From Salibacterium aidingense DSM 18341 (GTDB lineage: Bacteria; Bacillota; Bacilli; Bacillales; Marinococcaceae), in NCBI RefSeq assembly GCF_000429685.1, contig NZ_AUCI01000008.1, forward strand, positions 1 to 64,000: 64,000 nucleotides of DNA, read 5' to 3'. The notes under the pieces are model-generated. The model saw only the letters and a program-made list of their open reading frames with translations, made no database searches and had not been told where the DNA came from. The translations under genes and the position numbers were made by a program. Positions 1 to 8,430 of the stretch are shown here, in pieces (positions within the stretch are counted from its first letter, which is position 1; the number at the start of each line of letters is the position of its first letter).

Positions 1-286
1 TGAAGATGTGCACCGTCTTTTTTAAAATCGCCAGTTCTTCTTCTTTATCCGCCAGTTCCTTTTCTTTGGCTTTCAACTGGCGTTCCAGGTCTTTGACGTG
101 TTGGTGGTCGACAACCGGTTCGTCGTCAAATTCGCGGTATTGCTTCATCCATTCATACAACGCGCTTCGAGGAATCTGTAAGTCCTCGGCAATGTCGGTG
201 ATGTTTTTCTGTTGTTTGTGCTGCTGGACATAACGGACCGTGTCCTTTTTAAAAGCTTCGCTGTACTGTTGACGCTGTTCACCCAT
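1..286 (-). CDS. IS3-family transposase OrfA, partial (C-terminus off the edge)
   Basis: Ninety-five codons are visible. Residues about 8-50 form the helix-turn-helix of the Transposase_8 (HTH_Tnp_1) family, starting with a YSEAFKKDTVRYV-like first helix and ending in IPRSALYEWMKQY. Residues about 64-92 are a charged heptad coiled coil (leucine-zipper-like), the part that makes OrfA and the fusion OrfAB multimerise in this family. The ATG at 286 is preceded by AAGGAGGG seven bases upstream, which fixes the start. OrfA of IS3 elements binds the terminal repeats; the DDE catalytic part is normally made from orfB by -1 frameshifting and would lie left of this window. Confidence 0.8.
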   Translation of the reverse strand, partial: MGEQRQQYSEAFKKDTVRYVQQHKQQKNITDIAEDLQIPRSALYEWMKQYREFDDEPVVDHQHVKDLERQLKAKEKELADKEEELAILKKTVHIF

Positions 287-350
287 GGGGGAACCCTCCT
301 TGTTGGTTTTATCATGCCATGTCCATGAAGAAGGTGTCCACTTTTTATTC
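1..350 (-). mobile_element. IS3-family insertion sequence, 5' portion, cut by window edge
   Basis: The stretch carries an IS3-type orfA on the minus strand preceded by about 60 noncoding bases. In the element's own orientation the outer end reads AAAAAGTGGACACC (complement of roughly 333-346), which resembles the GTGGACA core of many IS3-family terminal inverted repeats. The exact tip is uncertain and placed near 350. orfB and the other end lie beyond position 1, so completeness cannot be judged. The element sits just downstream of rqcH and in the same orientation. Confidence 0.6.
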
Positions 351-411
351 TAAATTTATTTGGTGATTTATTTCTCTTTTTTCGAGTAAAAAAAGCCTTC
401 CGTTCCACAAA

Positions 412-479
412 TAGCGGAACAAATGTCCGAAAAACCCGCCATATCCCGCTAATAGTGACGTTTAACGGAATAAATGTCC
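412..479. repeat. pair of short direct repeats, TAACGGA...AAATGTCC type
   Basis: Two 17-base units (412-428 and 463-479) differ at two positions and both read TA(G/A)CGGAA(C/T)AAATGTCC. They lie between the 3' end of rqcH and the IS3 end. On the minus strand a GTTCC/GGAAC hairpin (402-420) followed after seven bases by seven T residues could be a weak rqcH terminator. A similar TAACGGACA / AAAATGTC pattern recurs at 39.8 kb, so this may be a dispersed family; that link is inference. Confidence 0.45.
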
Positions 480-526
480 TCAAGTTCTGTGCCTTATGTG
501 GCTGCTGCAGCGGCAGCTCACGTTGT

Positions 527-2239
527 TCACGGACGCATAGTGAGGACAAGATCCTGATCGGGTGTTACAAACACAGTGGCCTGGTTATCGTAGGTAACGA
601 AGCCGGGTTTCGCCCCGTTTGGTTTCCTAACATGCTTAATTTTTGTATAATCCACCGGGACGGAGCTGGAATCTCTCGCTTTAGAAAAATATGCAGCAAG
701 GTTGGCGGCTTCGAACAGAGTTTCTTCTGCTGGGCTGCTGCTTCGAATAACGACATGGGAACCTGGGATCTCCTTCGTGTGAAGCCAGGTGTCCTCCCGA
801 TTGGCGGCCCGCCCCGTGAGATATTCGTTCTGCTTATTGTTTTTACCGACCAGTATTTCCGTCCCATCACTTGCAATATATTTTTCAAGTACAGGTTTTG
901 TAGGTTTTTTCTTTTTTCTTCCTTTTTCGGGTCGTTTTTTAATATAGCCCTGTTCAGCGAGTTCTTCCCGAATTTCTTCAATATCTGAAGGCGCTGCGGA
1001 CTCGAGCTGCTGAAGCAGCTGTTCGAGATATTCCATTTCCGATTCTGCTTCTTTTATCTGCCTTCTGCTCATTTCAAGAGACGTTTTTGCCTTGTTATAC
1101 TGACGAAAAAACGCCTGTGCGTTATCAGAAGGGGATTTTTCCGGGTCAAGACTGATGGTGATGGTCCCTGCGTTTTCATCGTAATAGTCGATCACTTCAA
1201 TCTCTTTTTCCCCACCTTGTATAAGATGAAGATTTGCAGTGAGCAGCTCGCCGTATTTTTGAGCTTCTAACGAGTGGTTTGCGCGCTCCTCTGTCTGTTC
1301 CAGCTTTTTAATTTTCTTTTTATTTTTCTGCCATTCATTTCGAAGCAGTTTCTCTAAATCGTAAGCCCGCTGTTTGACACGATCCCGTTCGGCCTTCCCG
1401 GAATGAAACCGGTCGAGCATATCACTGACAGAAGGGAATTCCTTCCGTTCTCCTTCCAAATGGTGCATATCGAGTACGGAATACCATTCTTTTCCCTTCT
1501 GAACGATAATCTGCGGAGCGTAGTGCTCGTCTGCCGCGTCTTTCATCATCGTTAAAAATACAGAAGCAATATCCTGAGCGCCGGCTCCGATACCTGCACG
1601 GTAAATGATTTCCTGGGCTGTCTGCGGAGAAATTCCTATAAAGGCCTGCACAAGCTGACGGTCCAGTTTTCCTTGATTCATGTCCAGTTTTCTCATAACC
1701 GTGTCGGTGTCGGCGTGAAGCGGATTGATTTTATTTTGACTGGGCGGCCCCACATAGCTTCTCCCTGGTAAAATCGTACGGTAACGGTTCACAGACGGAG
1801 ATAAATGCTTCATGCTGTCGAGGATAATATTGGTCTCTTCTTCCACCAGCAGAACATTGCTGTGTTTTCCCATGATTTCAACCACCAGATGCTTAATCGA
1901 GGTATCCCCCAGTTCATTTTTCCCTTCAATAACTAAGGTAACAATTCGTTCCATGCCCTCCTGACGGATTTCCCTGATGAAGCCGCCCTCGATGTGTTTG
2001 CGAAGGAGCATGCAGAACATGGGCGGCTCCTTTGGATTCTCCACTTTTACATTGGTCATATGCATCCTTGAAAAACTGGGGTTCGCAGATAATAACAGTT
2101 GATGGTTCCTGTGATCGGCCCGGATGGTTAAAAGCAGGTCCGTTTTATAGGGCTGTTTTATTTTGGTGATTCTTCCGTTTAATAAAGTGTGATTACATTC
2201 ATCGATGACAGCTTTTGTCATGATTCCGTCAAATGACAT
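527..2239 (-). CDS. rqcH: Rqc2 homolog RqcH (NFACT-family fibronectin-binding-like protein)
   Basis: This 570-residue protein matches the family length exactly. RqcH binds obstructed 50S subunits carrying peptidyl-tRNA and recruits tRNA-Ala to add C-terminal alanine tails that mark the nascent chain for degradation. The NFACT-N region begins MSFDGIMTKA, a long charged coiled coil runs through about residues 290-430, and the NFACT-R domain follows (about 455-560, with ASDGTEILVGKNNKQNE and TWLHTKEIPGSHVVI). The start at 2239 has GGAAGG about 10 bases upstream; the open frame extends 10 codons further without support. The family's functionally important Asp-Arg pair at 97-98 is Glu97-Arg98 here. 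The gene is divergent from the Ca2+ ATPase gene, as in B. subtilis yloA/yloB. Confidence 0.93.
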   Translation of the reverse strand: MSFDGIMTKAVIDECNHTLLNGRITKIKQPYKTDLLLTIRADHRNHQLLLSANPSFSRMHMTNVKVENPKEPPMFCMLLRKHIEGGFIREIRQEGMERIVTLVIEGKNELGDTSIKHLVVEIMGKHSNVLLVEEETNIILDSMKHLSPSVNRYRTILPGRSYVGPPSQNKINPLHADTDTVMRKLDMNQGKLDRQLVQAFIGISPQTAQEIIYRAGIGAGAQDIASVFLTMMKDAADEHYAPQIIVQKGKEWYSVLDMHHLEGERKEFPSVSDMLDRFHSGKAERDRVKQRAYDLEKLLRNEWQKNKKKIKKLEQTEERANHSLEAQKYGELLTANLHLIQGGEKEIEVIDYYDENAGTITISLDPEKSPSDNAQAFFRQYNKAKTSLEMSRRQIKEAESEMEYLEQLLQQLESAAPSDIEEIREELAEQGYIKKRPEKGRKKKKPTKPVLEKYIASDGTEILVGKNNKQNEYLTGRAANREDTWLHTKEIPGSHVVIRSSSPAEETLFEAANLAAYFSKARDSSSVPVDYTKIKHVRKPNGAKPGFVTYDNQATVFVTPDQDLVLTMRP

Positions 2240-2270
2240 ACCTGCATTCCTTCCTTTCTTCGCTTTCACA

Positions 2271-2299
2271 AGTATAGCATGATTTCCGGCTTGTCTGAA
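2271..2299 (-). promoter_or_regulatory. putative sigma-A promoter of rqcH
   Basis: On the minus strand, TTCAGA is separated by 17 bases from TATACT, 32 bases upstream of the rqcH start. The -10 box is 5/6 to consensus and the -35 box is weak. The 99-base divergent spacer must also hold the yloB promoter; a TATGAT at 2305-2310 on the plus strand is the best -10 candidate for it. Confidence 0.45.
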
Positions 2300-2338
2300 T
2301 AGGATATGATGACATGTTTAACCGAAGGAGCGAGCGAA

Positions 2339-4978
2339 ATGAATTGGCATAACCAATCTCAAAAGGAACTGGAACAAATCCTGAACGTAACGGCATCTTC
2401 GGGTCTTGAGGACGGACAGGCCGCACAAAGACGGAAAGAACACGGGCTGAACCGTCTGCAGGAAAAGAAAAAGGTCCCGTCATGGAAGCTGTTTCTGCAG
2501 CAGTTTCAGGACATGATGATAGTATTGTTAATCGGTGCCACACTCGTCTCTGCGGCATTGGGCGAATATGCAGATGCGTTAACGATTATCTGTATTGTGG
2601 TGCTCAACGGTGTTCTTGGATTTATTCAGGAAAATAAAGCAGAGAAATCATTAGATACGTTAAAAGAACTGTCTTCCCCCACCATCATGGTGAAACGTAA
2701 TGGAACATGGCATACTATTCCTTCACAGGACGCGGTGCCGGGGGATATTGTCAAAGTGCAGAGCGGGGATAAAATAAGCGCAGATATCCGTCTTTTCACG
2801 GTAAACGGCCTGACGACAGAGGAATCTGCCTTGACTGGTGAATCTTATCCAGTGCAGAAAAACTCCTCGGTGCTGCAGCAGGAGAATATTTCCATCGGAG
2901 AAAAAAGGAATATGGCCTTTTCAGGAACGGTTGTAACGAGAGGACAGGCTGTCGGGGTTGTGGTTGCGACAGGAATGAAAACAGAAATGGGAAAAATCGC
3001 TCATTTGATGACCCATTCCGGCAATGCCGAGACACCTCTGCAGAAACGGCTGGACCATCTTGGGAAAATCCTTATAACCGGCGCGCTTATATTAACGGCA
3101 CTTGTGGTGGTCCTGGGTCTTATGCAGGGCCAGCCGTTTTATAAAATGATATTATCCGGAGTCTCTCTTGCCGTAGCGGCCATCCCGGAAGGCCTGCCGG
3201 CAATTGTTACGGTGGTCCTCGCTTTGGGAGTCCAGCGGATGATTAAACGACAGGCTATTGTAAGGCATCTGCCAGCGGTAGAGACGCTGGGGTGTGCCTC
3301 CGTTATCTGTTCTGATAAAACGGGGACGCTGACACAAAATAAAATGAAGGTAACAGGGTTATGGAATAATAACGGGTTAACAACCCGGTCTAAAACGACC
3401 AAAGGTTTTTCCAAATCGACCTACGGGCGTCTTCTTTCCAATGCGGTACTATGCAGTCAGACGGCGATTGATGTTTATACGAAAGGAGAAGCAGGAGAGG
3501 GGGATTCCACGGAACAAGCGTTAATGGAAGCAGCGGATGCCTCGGGTATTTCCCTTTCCAAACTGTTTTCCAGCCACCGCATTGAAAAAGTATTCCCCTT
3601 TGATTCGGACAGGAAACGCATGACCGTCCTGACGACTGATAAATATGGACAGTCCTATATTATAACAAAAGGGGCGCCGGATATTCTGCTGGAGAAAAGC
3701 AGCTTCATTCAAACCGATTCCAGTTATGAAAAACTAACAACAGGGAGAAAAGCAGAGATCGGACAAGTGATGGAAAAAATGGCTTCCAGGGCATGGCGTA
3801 CTATAGCTGTAGCTGTGCGCCCCCTTCGTTCCGGAGAAATTATTAAGACTCCGGACGAGGCAGAAAAAAATTTAACGTTCGTAGGAATGGAAGGAATGAT
3901 GGATCCTCCAAGGCCCGAAGTGAAAGGCGCTATTCAGGAATGTAGAAGAGCCGGGATAAAAACGGTAATGATCACTGGGGATCATAAAACGACTGCTGCT
4001 GCCACAGCCAAATCAATCGGACTGCTTCCGGCGTATGGAAAAGTAGTAACCGGACAAGAATGGAAAACAGTAAATCCTGCAGAAAAACGGGAGCTGCTGC
4101 AGCGCACTTATGTGTTTGCCCGGGTCAGCCCGGAAGATAAGCTGCAGATCGTCCATGAATTGCAGAAGGCAGGACATGTGGTGGCCATGACCGGAGACGG
4201 GGTGAATGACGCTCCTGCTTTAAAAGCAGCTGATATCGGCGTGGCAATGGGCAGGACAGGAACGGACGTAGCAAAAGAAGCAGCTGCCCTTATCCTCCGG
4301 GATGATAATTTTACAACCATCCGTTCAGCCATCAAAGAAGGCAGGAATATATACGATAACATCCGAAAGTTTATCCGCTATATGCTCGCTTCGAATGTCG
4401 GCGAAATTCTTGTTATGCTGTTTGCGGTTATGCTGGCCCTGCCGCTGCCGCTGGTACCGATCCAGATTTTATGGATCAATTTAATAACAGACGGCCTTCC
4501 TGCGATGGCTCTCGGAGTGGACCAACCGGAGGAAGATGGCATGAAGCGGCCGCCCCGGGCTAGATCAGAGAGTATATTTGCCGGCGGAATGGGATGGAAA
4601 ATAATCAGCCGTGGATTTTTGATTGGGGTGGTCACGCTTGCTGGTTTTATCACTTCTCTAAATGAACATCCGGATGATTTAATACGAGCCCAGACGATTG
4701 CTTTTTCTATTCTGGTGATGGCGCAGCTTATCCATGTTTTTGACTGCCGGGCGCGGCATTCTATTTTTGACCGTCCGCCCTTTGAAAATAAATTTTTAAC
4801 GGCCTCTGTGTTATCGTCGGTGCTGCTGCTGGTACTTGTCATTTATGTACCGTTTTTCCAGCCGATTTTTCATACAACAGCCCTTTCTGCCATGGAATGG
4901 ATGCTGGTCCTGGGTCTTGCTGCGATTCCTACATTTGCCCTTGCCGGAAGCCGTTTTTGGCAGAATGATCGTAAATAA
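2339..4978 (+). CDS. yloB: P-type Ca2+-transporting ATPase
   Basis: This 879-residue type II P-type ATPase pumps Ca2+ out of the cytoplasm at the cost of ATP. The cation ATPase N-domain is followed by membrane helices near residues 45-95. The actuator loop carries LTGES, and the calcium-site helix M4 carries PEGLPA. DKTGT places the phosphorylated aspartate at residue 326. KGAPD marks the nucleotide domain, and TGDGVND followed by [10 protein letters not shown] marks the hinge. The C-terminal membrane helices end near residue 870. The start at 2339 is set by GAAGGAG eight bases upstream; an open frame beginning 11 codons earlier lacks a ribosome site. The length and neighbours match B. subtilis YloB, a pump expressed in sporulation. 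Substrate is by family, not shown directly. Confidence 0.92.
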   Translation: MNWHNQSQKELEQILNVTASSGLEDGQAAQRRKEHGLNRLQEKKKVPSWKLFLQQFQDMMIVLLIGATLVSAALGEYADALTIICIVVLNGVLGFIQENKAEKSLDTLKELSSPTIMVKRNGTWHTIPSQDAVPGDIVKVQSGDKISADIRLFTVNGLTTEESALTGESYPVQKNSSVLQQENISIGEKRNMAFSGTVVTRGQAVGVVVATGMKTEMGKIAHLMTHSGNAETPLQKRLDHLGKILITGALILTALVVVLGLMQGQPFYKMILSGVSLAVAAIPEGLPAIVTVVLALGVQRMIKRQAIVRHLPAVETLGCASVICSDKTGTLTQNKMKVTGLWNNNGLTTRSKTTKGFSKSTYGRLLSNAVLCSQTAIDVYTKGEAGEGDSTEQALMEAADASGISLSKLFSSHRIEKVFPFDSDRKRMTVLTTDKYGQSYIITKGAPDILLEKSSFIQTDSSYEKLTTGRKAEIGQVMEKMASRAWRTIAVAVRPLRSGEIIKTPDEAEKNLTFVGMEGMMDPPRPEVKGAIQECRRAGIKTVMITGDHKTTAAATAKSIGLLPAYGKVVTGQEWKTVNPAEKRELLQRTYVFARVSPEDKLQIVHELQKAGHVVAMTGDGVNDAPALKAADIGVAMGRTGTDVAKEAAALILRDDNFTTIRSAIKEGRNIYDNIRKFIRYMLASNVGEILVMLFAVMLALPLPLVPIQILWINLITDGLPAMALGVDQPEEDGMKRPPRARSESIFAGGMGWKIISRGFLIGVVTLAGFITSLNEHPDDLIRAQTIAFSILVMAQLIHVFDCRARHSIFDRPPFENKFLTASVLSSVLLLVLVIYVPFFQPIFHTTALSAMEWMLVLGLAAIPTFALAGSRFWQNDRK

Positions 4979-5002
4979 GAAGTCTCTCCCCTTTTCATAA
5001 GC

Positions 5003-5031
5003 TTGTGGCAGGTGATAAAATTATCTAGAAT
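5003..5031 (+). promoter_or_regulatory. putative sigma-A promoter upstream of yloC
   Basis: TTGTGG and TAGAAT are separated by 17 bases and end 21 bases before the yloC start. The -10 box is 5/6 to consensus. It could drive the yloC-remA-gmk-rpoZ group. Confidence 0.5.
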
Positions 5032-5052
5032 AGGAGAAGCGGAAGTGATAGA

Positions 5053-5937
5053 ATGTCAGTAAGCATGACTGGATACGGAAGCGGTGCGGCAGAGCATGGA
5101 AACGGCCGCGTTTTTGTGGAAATGAAATCAGTGAACCACCGTTTTTGTGATATTCAATTCCGAATGCCCCGTGCCCTGTATTATTTAGAAGACACAATAC
5201 GGCGTATCATCCAGCAGAAAATAGAGAGGGGCCGTATCGAAGTATTTATTACCCTCGAAGGGGAGGCCCGCTCCGCCAAAGATGCCAGCATTGACTGGAA
5301 CTTATTGCACCGCCTGCTCGATCAGGCCGATGAAATGGAACAATTAAACGTATTCGATTCGAGACTCCGGCTGCAGGACTTCCTGCTTCATCCTGATATT
5401 GTTGCGGTAGAGGAACAATCAGGAATGGATGAAAATTGGGAAGAACATGTCAAAAAAGCAGTCGAAGATGCAGCAGACCAATTATCTGATATGAGAAAAA
5501 AAGAGGGCGGGACGCTTCGATCGGATCTACTCGCCAGAATCGAAACAGTCCAATCCCGGACAAAGGAAATTTCGGAACAGGCTCCTCTCGTCGTAGACAC
5601 CTATCGAAAACGTCTTCAGGAACGAATGAAAGAATTTTTGAAAGAAGCCGCTTACGACGGTGACGATCAGCGCCTTATGACGGAGGTGGCTGTTTTCTCT
5701 GAGAAGGCGAACATAGAGGAGGAGCTGACACGGTTATTTTCTCATTGTGATCAGTTCTCCACCGTGCTGTATGAACAGGGGGCAAAAGGGAGAAAGCTTG
5801 ACTTTCTGGTGCAGGAAATGAACCGGGAAGCCAATACGATCGGATCGAAGGCCAACAGTGCATCTTTAAGCCATCTCGTGGTAGAAATCAAAAGTGAACT
5901 TGAAAAAATGAAAGAACAAGTCCAGAATATAGAGTAG
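5053..5937 (+). CDS. yloC: YicC/YloC-family endoribonuclease
   Basis: This 294-residue protein has the usual YicC length. It begins MSVSMTGYGSG, the near-invariant N-terminal signature of the family, followed by the VEMKSVNHRF strand. The C-terminal DUF1732 part contains LDFLVQEMNREANTIGSKA, the other family hallmark, near residues 252-270. YicC proteins are metal-dependent endoribonucleases acting on structured RNA; the biological role in Bacillales is not well settled. Its position before remA, gmk and rpoZ is standard for the order. The start follows GGAAG-rich sequence, with no better alternative. Confidence 0.92.
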   Translation: MSVSMTGYGSGAAEHGNGRVFVEMKSVNHRFCDIQFRMPRALYYLEDTIRRIIQQKIERGRIEVFITLEGEARSAKDASIDWNLLHRLLDQADEMEQLNVFDSRLRLQDFLLHPDIVAVEEQSGMDENWEEHVKKAVEDAADQLSDMRKKEGGTLRSDLLARIETVQSRTKEISEQAPLVVDTYRKRLQERMKEFLKEAAYDGDDQRLMTEVAVFSEKANIEEELTRLFSHCDQFSTVLYEQGAKGRKLDFLVQEMNREANTIGSKANSASLSHLVVEIKSELEKMKEQVQNIE

Positions 5938-6021
5938 CCGGCGAACGCATTTTCGTATATAGTTGTTATAAAGCGGTAAAAATAGAGCGTAGCTGTCGCT
6001 CCGGATAAGTGAGGGATTCTA

Positions 6022-6282
6022 GTGAATATTAAATTGATCAACATAGGGTTCGGAAATATTGTTTCAGCAAATCGAATTATTTCTATCGTCAGCCCCGAAT
6101 CAGCACCTATCAAACGAATTATCCAAGAGGCAAGAGACCGCAATATGCTGGTGGATGCCACCTATGGCAGAAGGACGAGAGCTGTTATCATAGCGGACAG
6201 CGATCATGTCATTTTATCGGCGGTCCAGCCGGAGACGGTAGCACAGCGGTTAACGACACGGGATGACTCTTCCGATGATTAA
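6022..6282 (+). CDS. remA: extracellular matrix regulator RemA
   Basis: The 86-residue DUF370 protein starts at a GTG (6022), preceded by GAGGGA. It has the typical family start [24 protein letters not shown] and the basic [16 protein letters not shown] segment that forms the DNA-binding face. RemA is an oligomeric DNA-binding activator of biofilm matrix operons and osmoprotection genes in B. subtilis. It lies between yloC and gmk, as there. The C-terminus is acidic (DDSSDD). Confidence 0.95.
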   Translation: MNIKLINIGFGNIVSANRIISIVSPESAPIKRIIQEARDRNMLVDATYGRRTRAVIIADSDHVILSAVQPETVAQRLTTRDDSSDD

Positions 6283-6323
6283 CCGGAAAGTTTATTATTT
6301 TGCAGGAAAGGCGTTGGAATTCC

Positions 6324-6938
6324 ATGCAGGATGAAAAAGGATTATTAGTTGTTTTATCAGGCCCGGCCGGGGTGGGGAAAGGTACAGTATGCCGAGCGCT
6401 CCGGGAAGAGGATACGGATATCCAGTATTCCGTATCGGCCACAACGAGGCAGCCGCGGGAAGGAGAAACCCACGGCGTCAATTATTTTTTCAAAACAAAA
6501 CAGGAATTTGAAAAAATGATTGAAGAAAACCGGCTGCTCGAATGGGCAAAATATGTGGAGAATTATTACGGCACCCCGCTGGATTATGTTTTAGACACCG
6601 TCGATGAGGGCAAAGATATTATTTTGGAGATTGAAGTTCAGGGAGCCAGAAAAGTAAAAGATCGCTATCCCGACGGAGTTTTTATTTTTCTAATGCCTCC
6701 AAGCCTTGCCGAACTCCGTTCCCGTATTACGGAAAGAGGAACAGAGACCGAGGATTTGATCGACAAGCGTATGACGGTGGCAAAAGAAGAACTGGAAATG
6801 ATGGAGCAGTATGATTACGTCGTAGAAAACGATAAAGTCGGGCATGCGGTCGAACGGATCCGCTCCATTGTTACGGCTGAACACTGTAAAAGGGAAAGGT
6901 TAATGGAAAAATACAAACAATTAGTGGAGGTTGAATAA
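6324..6938 (+). CDS. gmk: guanylate kinase
   Basis: The 204-residue enzyme phosphorylates GMP to GDP with ATP. The P-loop GPAGVGKGT is at residues 13-21. The GMP-binding segment contains TTRQPREGE and the YFFK strand, and the lid contains [13 protein letters not shown]. The length equals B. subtilis Gmk when the ATG at 6324 is used. A TTG at 6300 opens the frame eight codons earlier, but the AGGAAAGG between the two favours the later start. rpoZ follows after three bases, so the two are probably co-translated. Confidence 0.95.
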   Translation: MQDEKGLLVVLSGPAGVGKGTVCRALREEDTDIQYSVSATTRQPREGETHGVNYFFKTKQEFEKMIEENRLLEWAKYVENYYGTPLDYVLDTVDEGKDIILEIEVQGARKVKDRYPDGVFIFLMPPSLAELRSRITERGTETEDLIDKRMTVAKEELEMMEQYDYVVENDKVGHAVERIRSIVTAEHCKRERLMEKYKQLVEVE

Positions 6939-6941
6939 CCG

Positions 6942-7148
6942 ATGTTATATCCATCTGTCGACACATTGATGAAAAACATTGATTCAAAATACACCCTGTG
7001 CACGATTTCAGCTTTACGTGCCCGCGAATTGAAAGAACTGCAGCAGAACCCTGAATTTTCAGGAGAGGACTATGATTCTTCCAAGCTGGTTGGCATTGCC
7101 TTGAAAGAAATTGATCAGGGAACGTTAGGGTACAAACACACAGAGTGA
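6942..7148 (+). CDS. rpoZ: RNA polymerase omega subunit
   Basis: This 68-residue protein begins MLYPSVDTLMKNIDSKYTL, the standard Bacillus omega start, followed by the helix with AARE-like ALRARELKEL. Omega wraps the C-terminus of the beta-prime subunit and assists polymerase assembly. It is the last gene before a strong terminator. Confidence 0.94.
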   Translation: MLYPSVDTLMKNIDSKYTLCTISALRARELKELQQNPEFSGEDYDSSKLVGIALKEIDQGTLGYKHTE

Positions 7149-7154
7149 ATCATG

Positions 7155-7190
7155 AACAACAACCTGCTTTGTATAGGTTGTTGTTTTTAA
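7155..7190 (+). terminator. intrinsic terminator after rpoZ
   Basis: A perfect 11-bp stem (7155-7165 with 7175-7185) encloses a nine-base loop and is followed by a T tract. It begins seven bases after the rpoZ stop. Confidence 0.85.
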
Positions 7191-7224
7191 AAGGGAAAAG
7201 GGGTTATGGAAGGAGGGAGCGGTG

Positions 7225-8430
7225 ATGCTCGAAGGCAGGCATGTGTTATTAGGGATAACCGGAGGCATTGCGGCATATAAAGCAGCAGCTCTTGCCAGTA
7301 AACTGACTCAGGCAGGGGCGCAAGTAAAGGTGGTCATGACGCAGCATGCAAAAGAGTTTGTGACGCCTTTAACATTTCAAGCCTTAACCCGGGACCGGGT
7401 GTATGATGACACTTTTGCCGAAAAAGATCCGGAAAAGGTAGCTCACATTGATGTAGCGGATTGGGCTGATTTCATTCTGATTGCGCCTGCTACAGCCAAT
7501 ATTATTGGGAAAGCAGCTGGCGGCCTTTCTGATGATATGCTTTCGACTGTCATTCTGGCAGCGCGGTGTCCGGTTTATATTGCTCCTGCGATGAATGTGA
7601 ACATGTATGAACATCCAGCGGTCCAGGAAAACATGAAAACGCTGAAACAGAGGGGCTGGCATTTCATTGAACCGGGGGACGGCTATCTTGCCTGCGGCTG
7701 GATTGGAAAGGGAAGAATGGCGGAGCCGGAAGACATTACGGCTTTTTTACAATCCACATACCAAACCGCTTCCCCCTTCAAAGGGAAAAAGGTACTCGTT
7801 ACGGCAGGGCCGACATATGAATACAGTGATCCGGTCCGTGTTTTTACGAATCCATCGAGCGGAAAAATGGGATTTGCCGCCGCAGCAGAAGCCGCCGCTC
7901 TTGGTGCGGAGGTGACACTGGTCACCGGGCCGGTGCAGATGGAAACACCTCCGCATGTAAAGAGGATAGATGTCACCTCTGCCGAAGAAATGTATGAAGC
8001 GGTGATGCAATACTTTCCTGAGGCAGATGTTGTCTGTAAAGCGGCAGCGGTCTCCGATTACCGTCCGGCCGAGCGTCATCAGGAAAAAAGGAAAAAACAG
8101 ACCGGCCCGCTTTCAATAGAAATGGAACGGACGAAAGATATACTGGCTGCCTTGGGTGAACAGAAAAGCCATCAGCTGCTCATTGGTTTTGCTGCAGAAT
8201 CCACGGATGTGGAAACCTATGCGAAGGACAAGCTGGAACGCAAGAACCTGGATATGGTAGTGGCGAATAATATATCATCCGACAGGGCGGGTTTTCAGAC
8301 AGACACCAATGAGATCATGCTCCTAAGAAGAGGAGAATCTCCTTTTTATCTTCCCCTGCTGACAAAGACAGAAGCTGCCAAAGAAATATTTGCTTATGCC
8401 ACGCCGCTGTTGAAAAAGGATGAATCGTAA
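7225..8430 (+). CDS. coaBC: bifunctional phosphopantothenoylcysteine decarboxylase / phosphopantothenate-cysteine ligase
   Basis: The 401-residue protein carries out two steps of coenzyme A synthesis. The N-terminal FMN-dependent CoaC half (about 1-185) has the active-site His in AHIDVADWAD, the PAMNVNM motif, and the ACGWIGKGRM loop with its catalytic Cys. The C-terminal CTP-dependent CoaB half (about 190-400) has TAGPTYEYSDPVRV and the NPSSGKMG turn. GGAGGG lies upstream of both a GTG (7222) and the ATG (7225); the ATG is chosen. Its stop shares one base with the priA start (TAATG). Confidence 0.94.
   Translation: MLEGRHVLLGITGGIAAYKAAALASKLTQAGAQVKVVMTQHAKEFVTPLTFQALTRDRVYDDTFAEKDPEKVAHIDVADWADFILIAPATANIIGKAAGGLSDDMLSTVILAARCPVYIAPAMNVNMYEHPAVQENMKTLKQRGWHFIEPGDGYLACGWIGKGRMAEPEDITAFLQSTYQTASPFKGKKVLVTAGPTYEYSDPVRVFTNPSSGKMGFAAAAEAAALGAEVTLVTGPVQMETPPHVKRIDVTSAEEMYEAVMQYFPEADVVCKAAAVSDYRPAERHQEKRKKQTGPLSIEMERTKDILAALGEQKSHQLLIGFAAESTDVETYAKDKLERKNLDMVVANNISSDRAGFQTDTNEIMLLRRGESPFYLPLLTKTEAAKEIFAYATPLLKKDES

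Noticed and set aside
145-549. 134-codon open frame on the minus strand across the IS3 end
   Set aside because: It spans the IS tip and the rqcH 3' end in another frame, has no ribosome site and no family resemblance.
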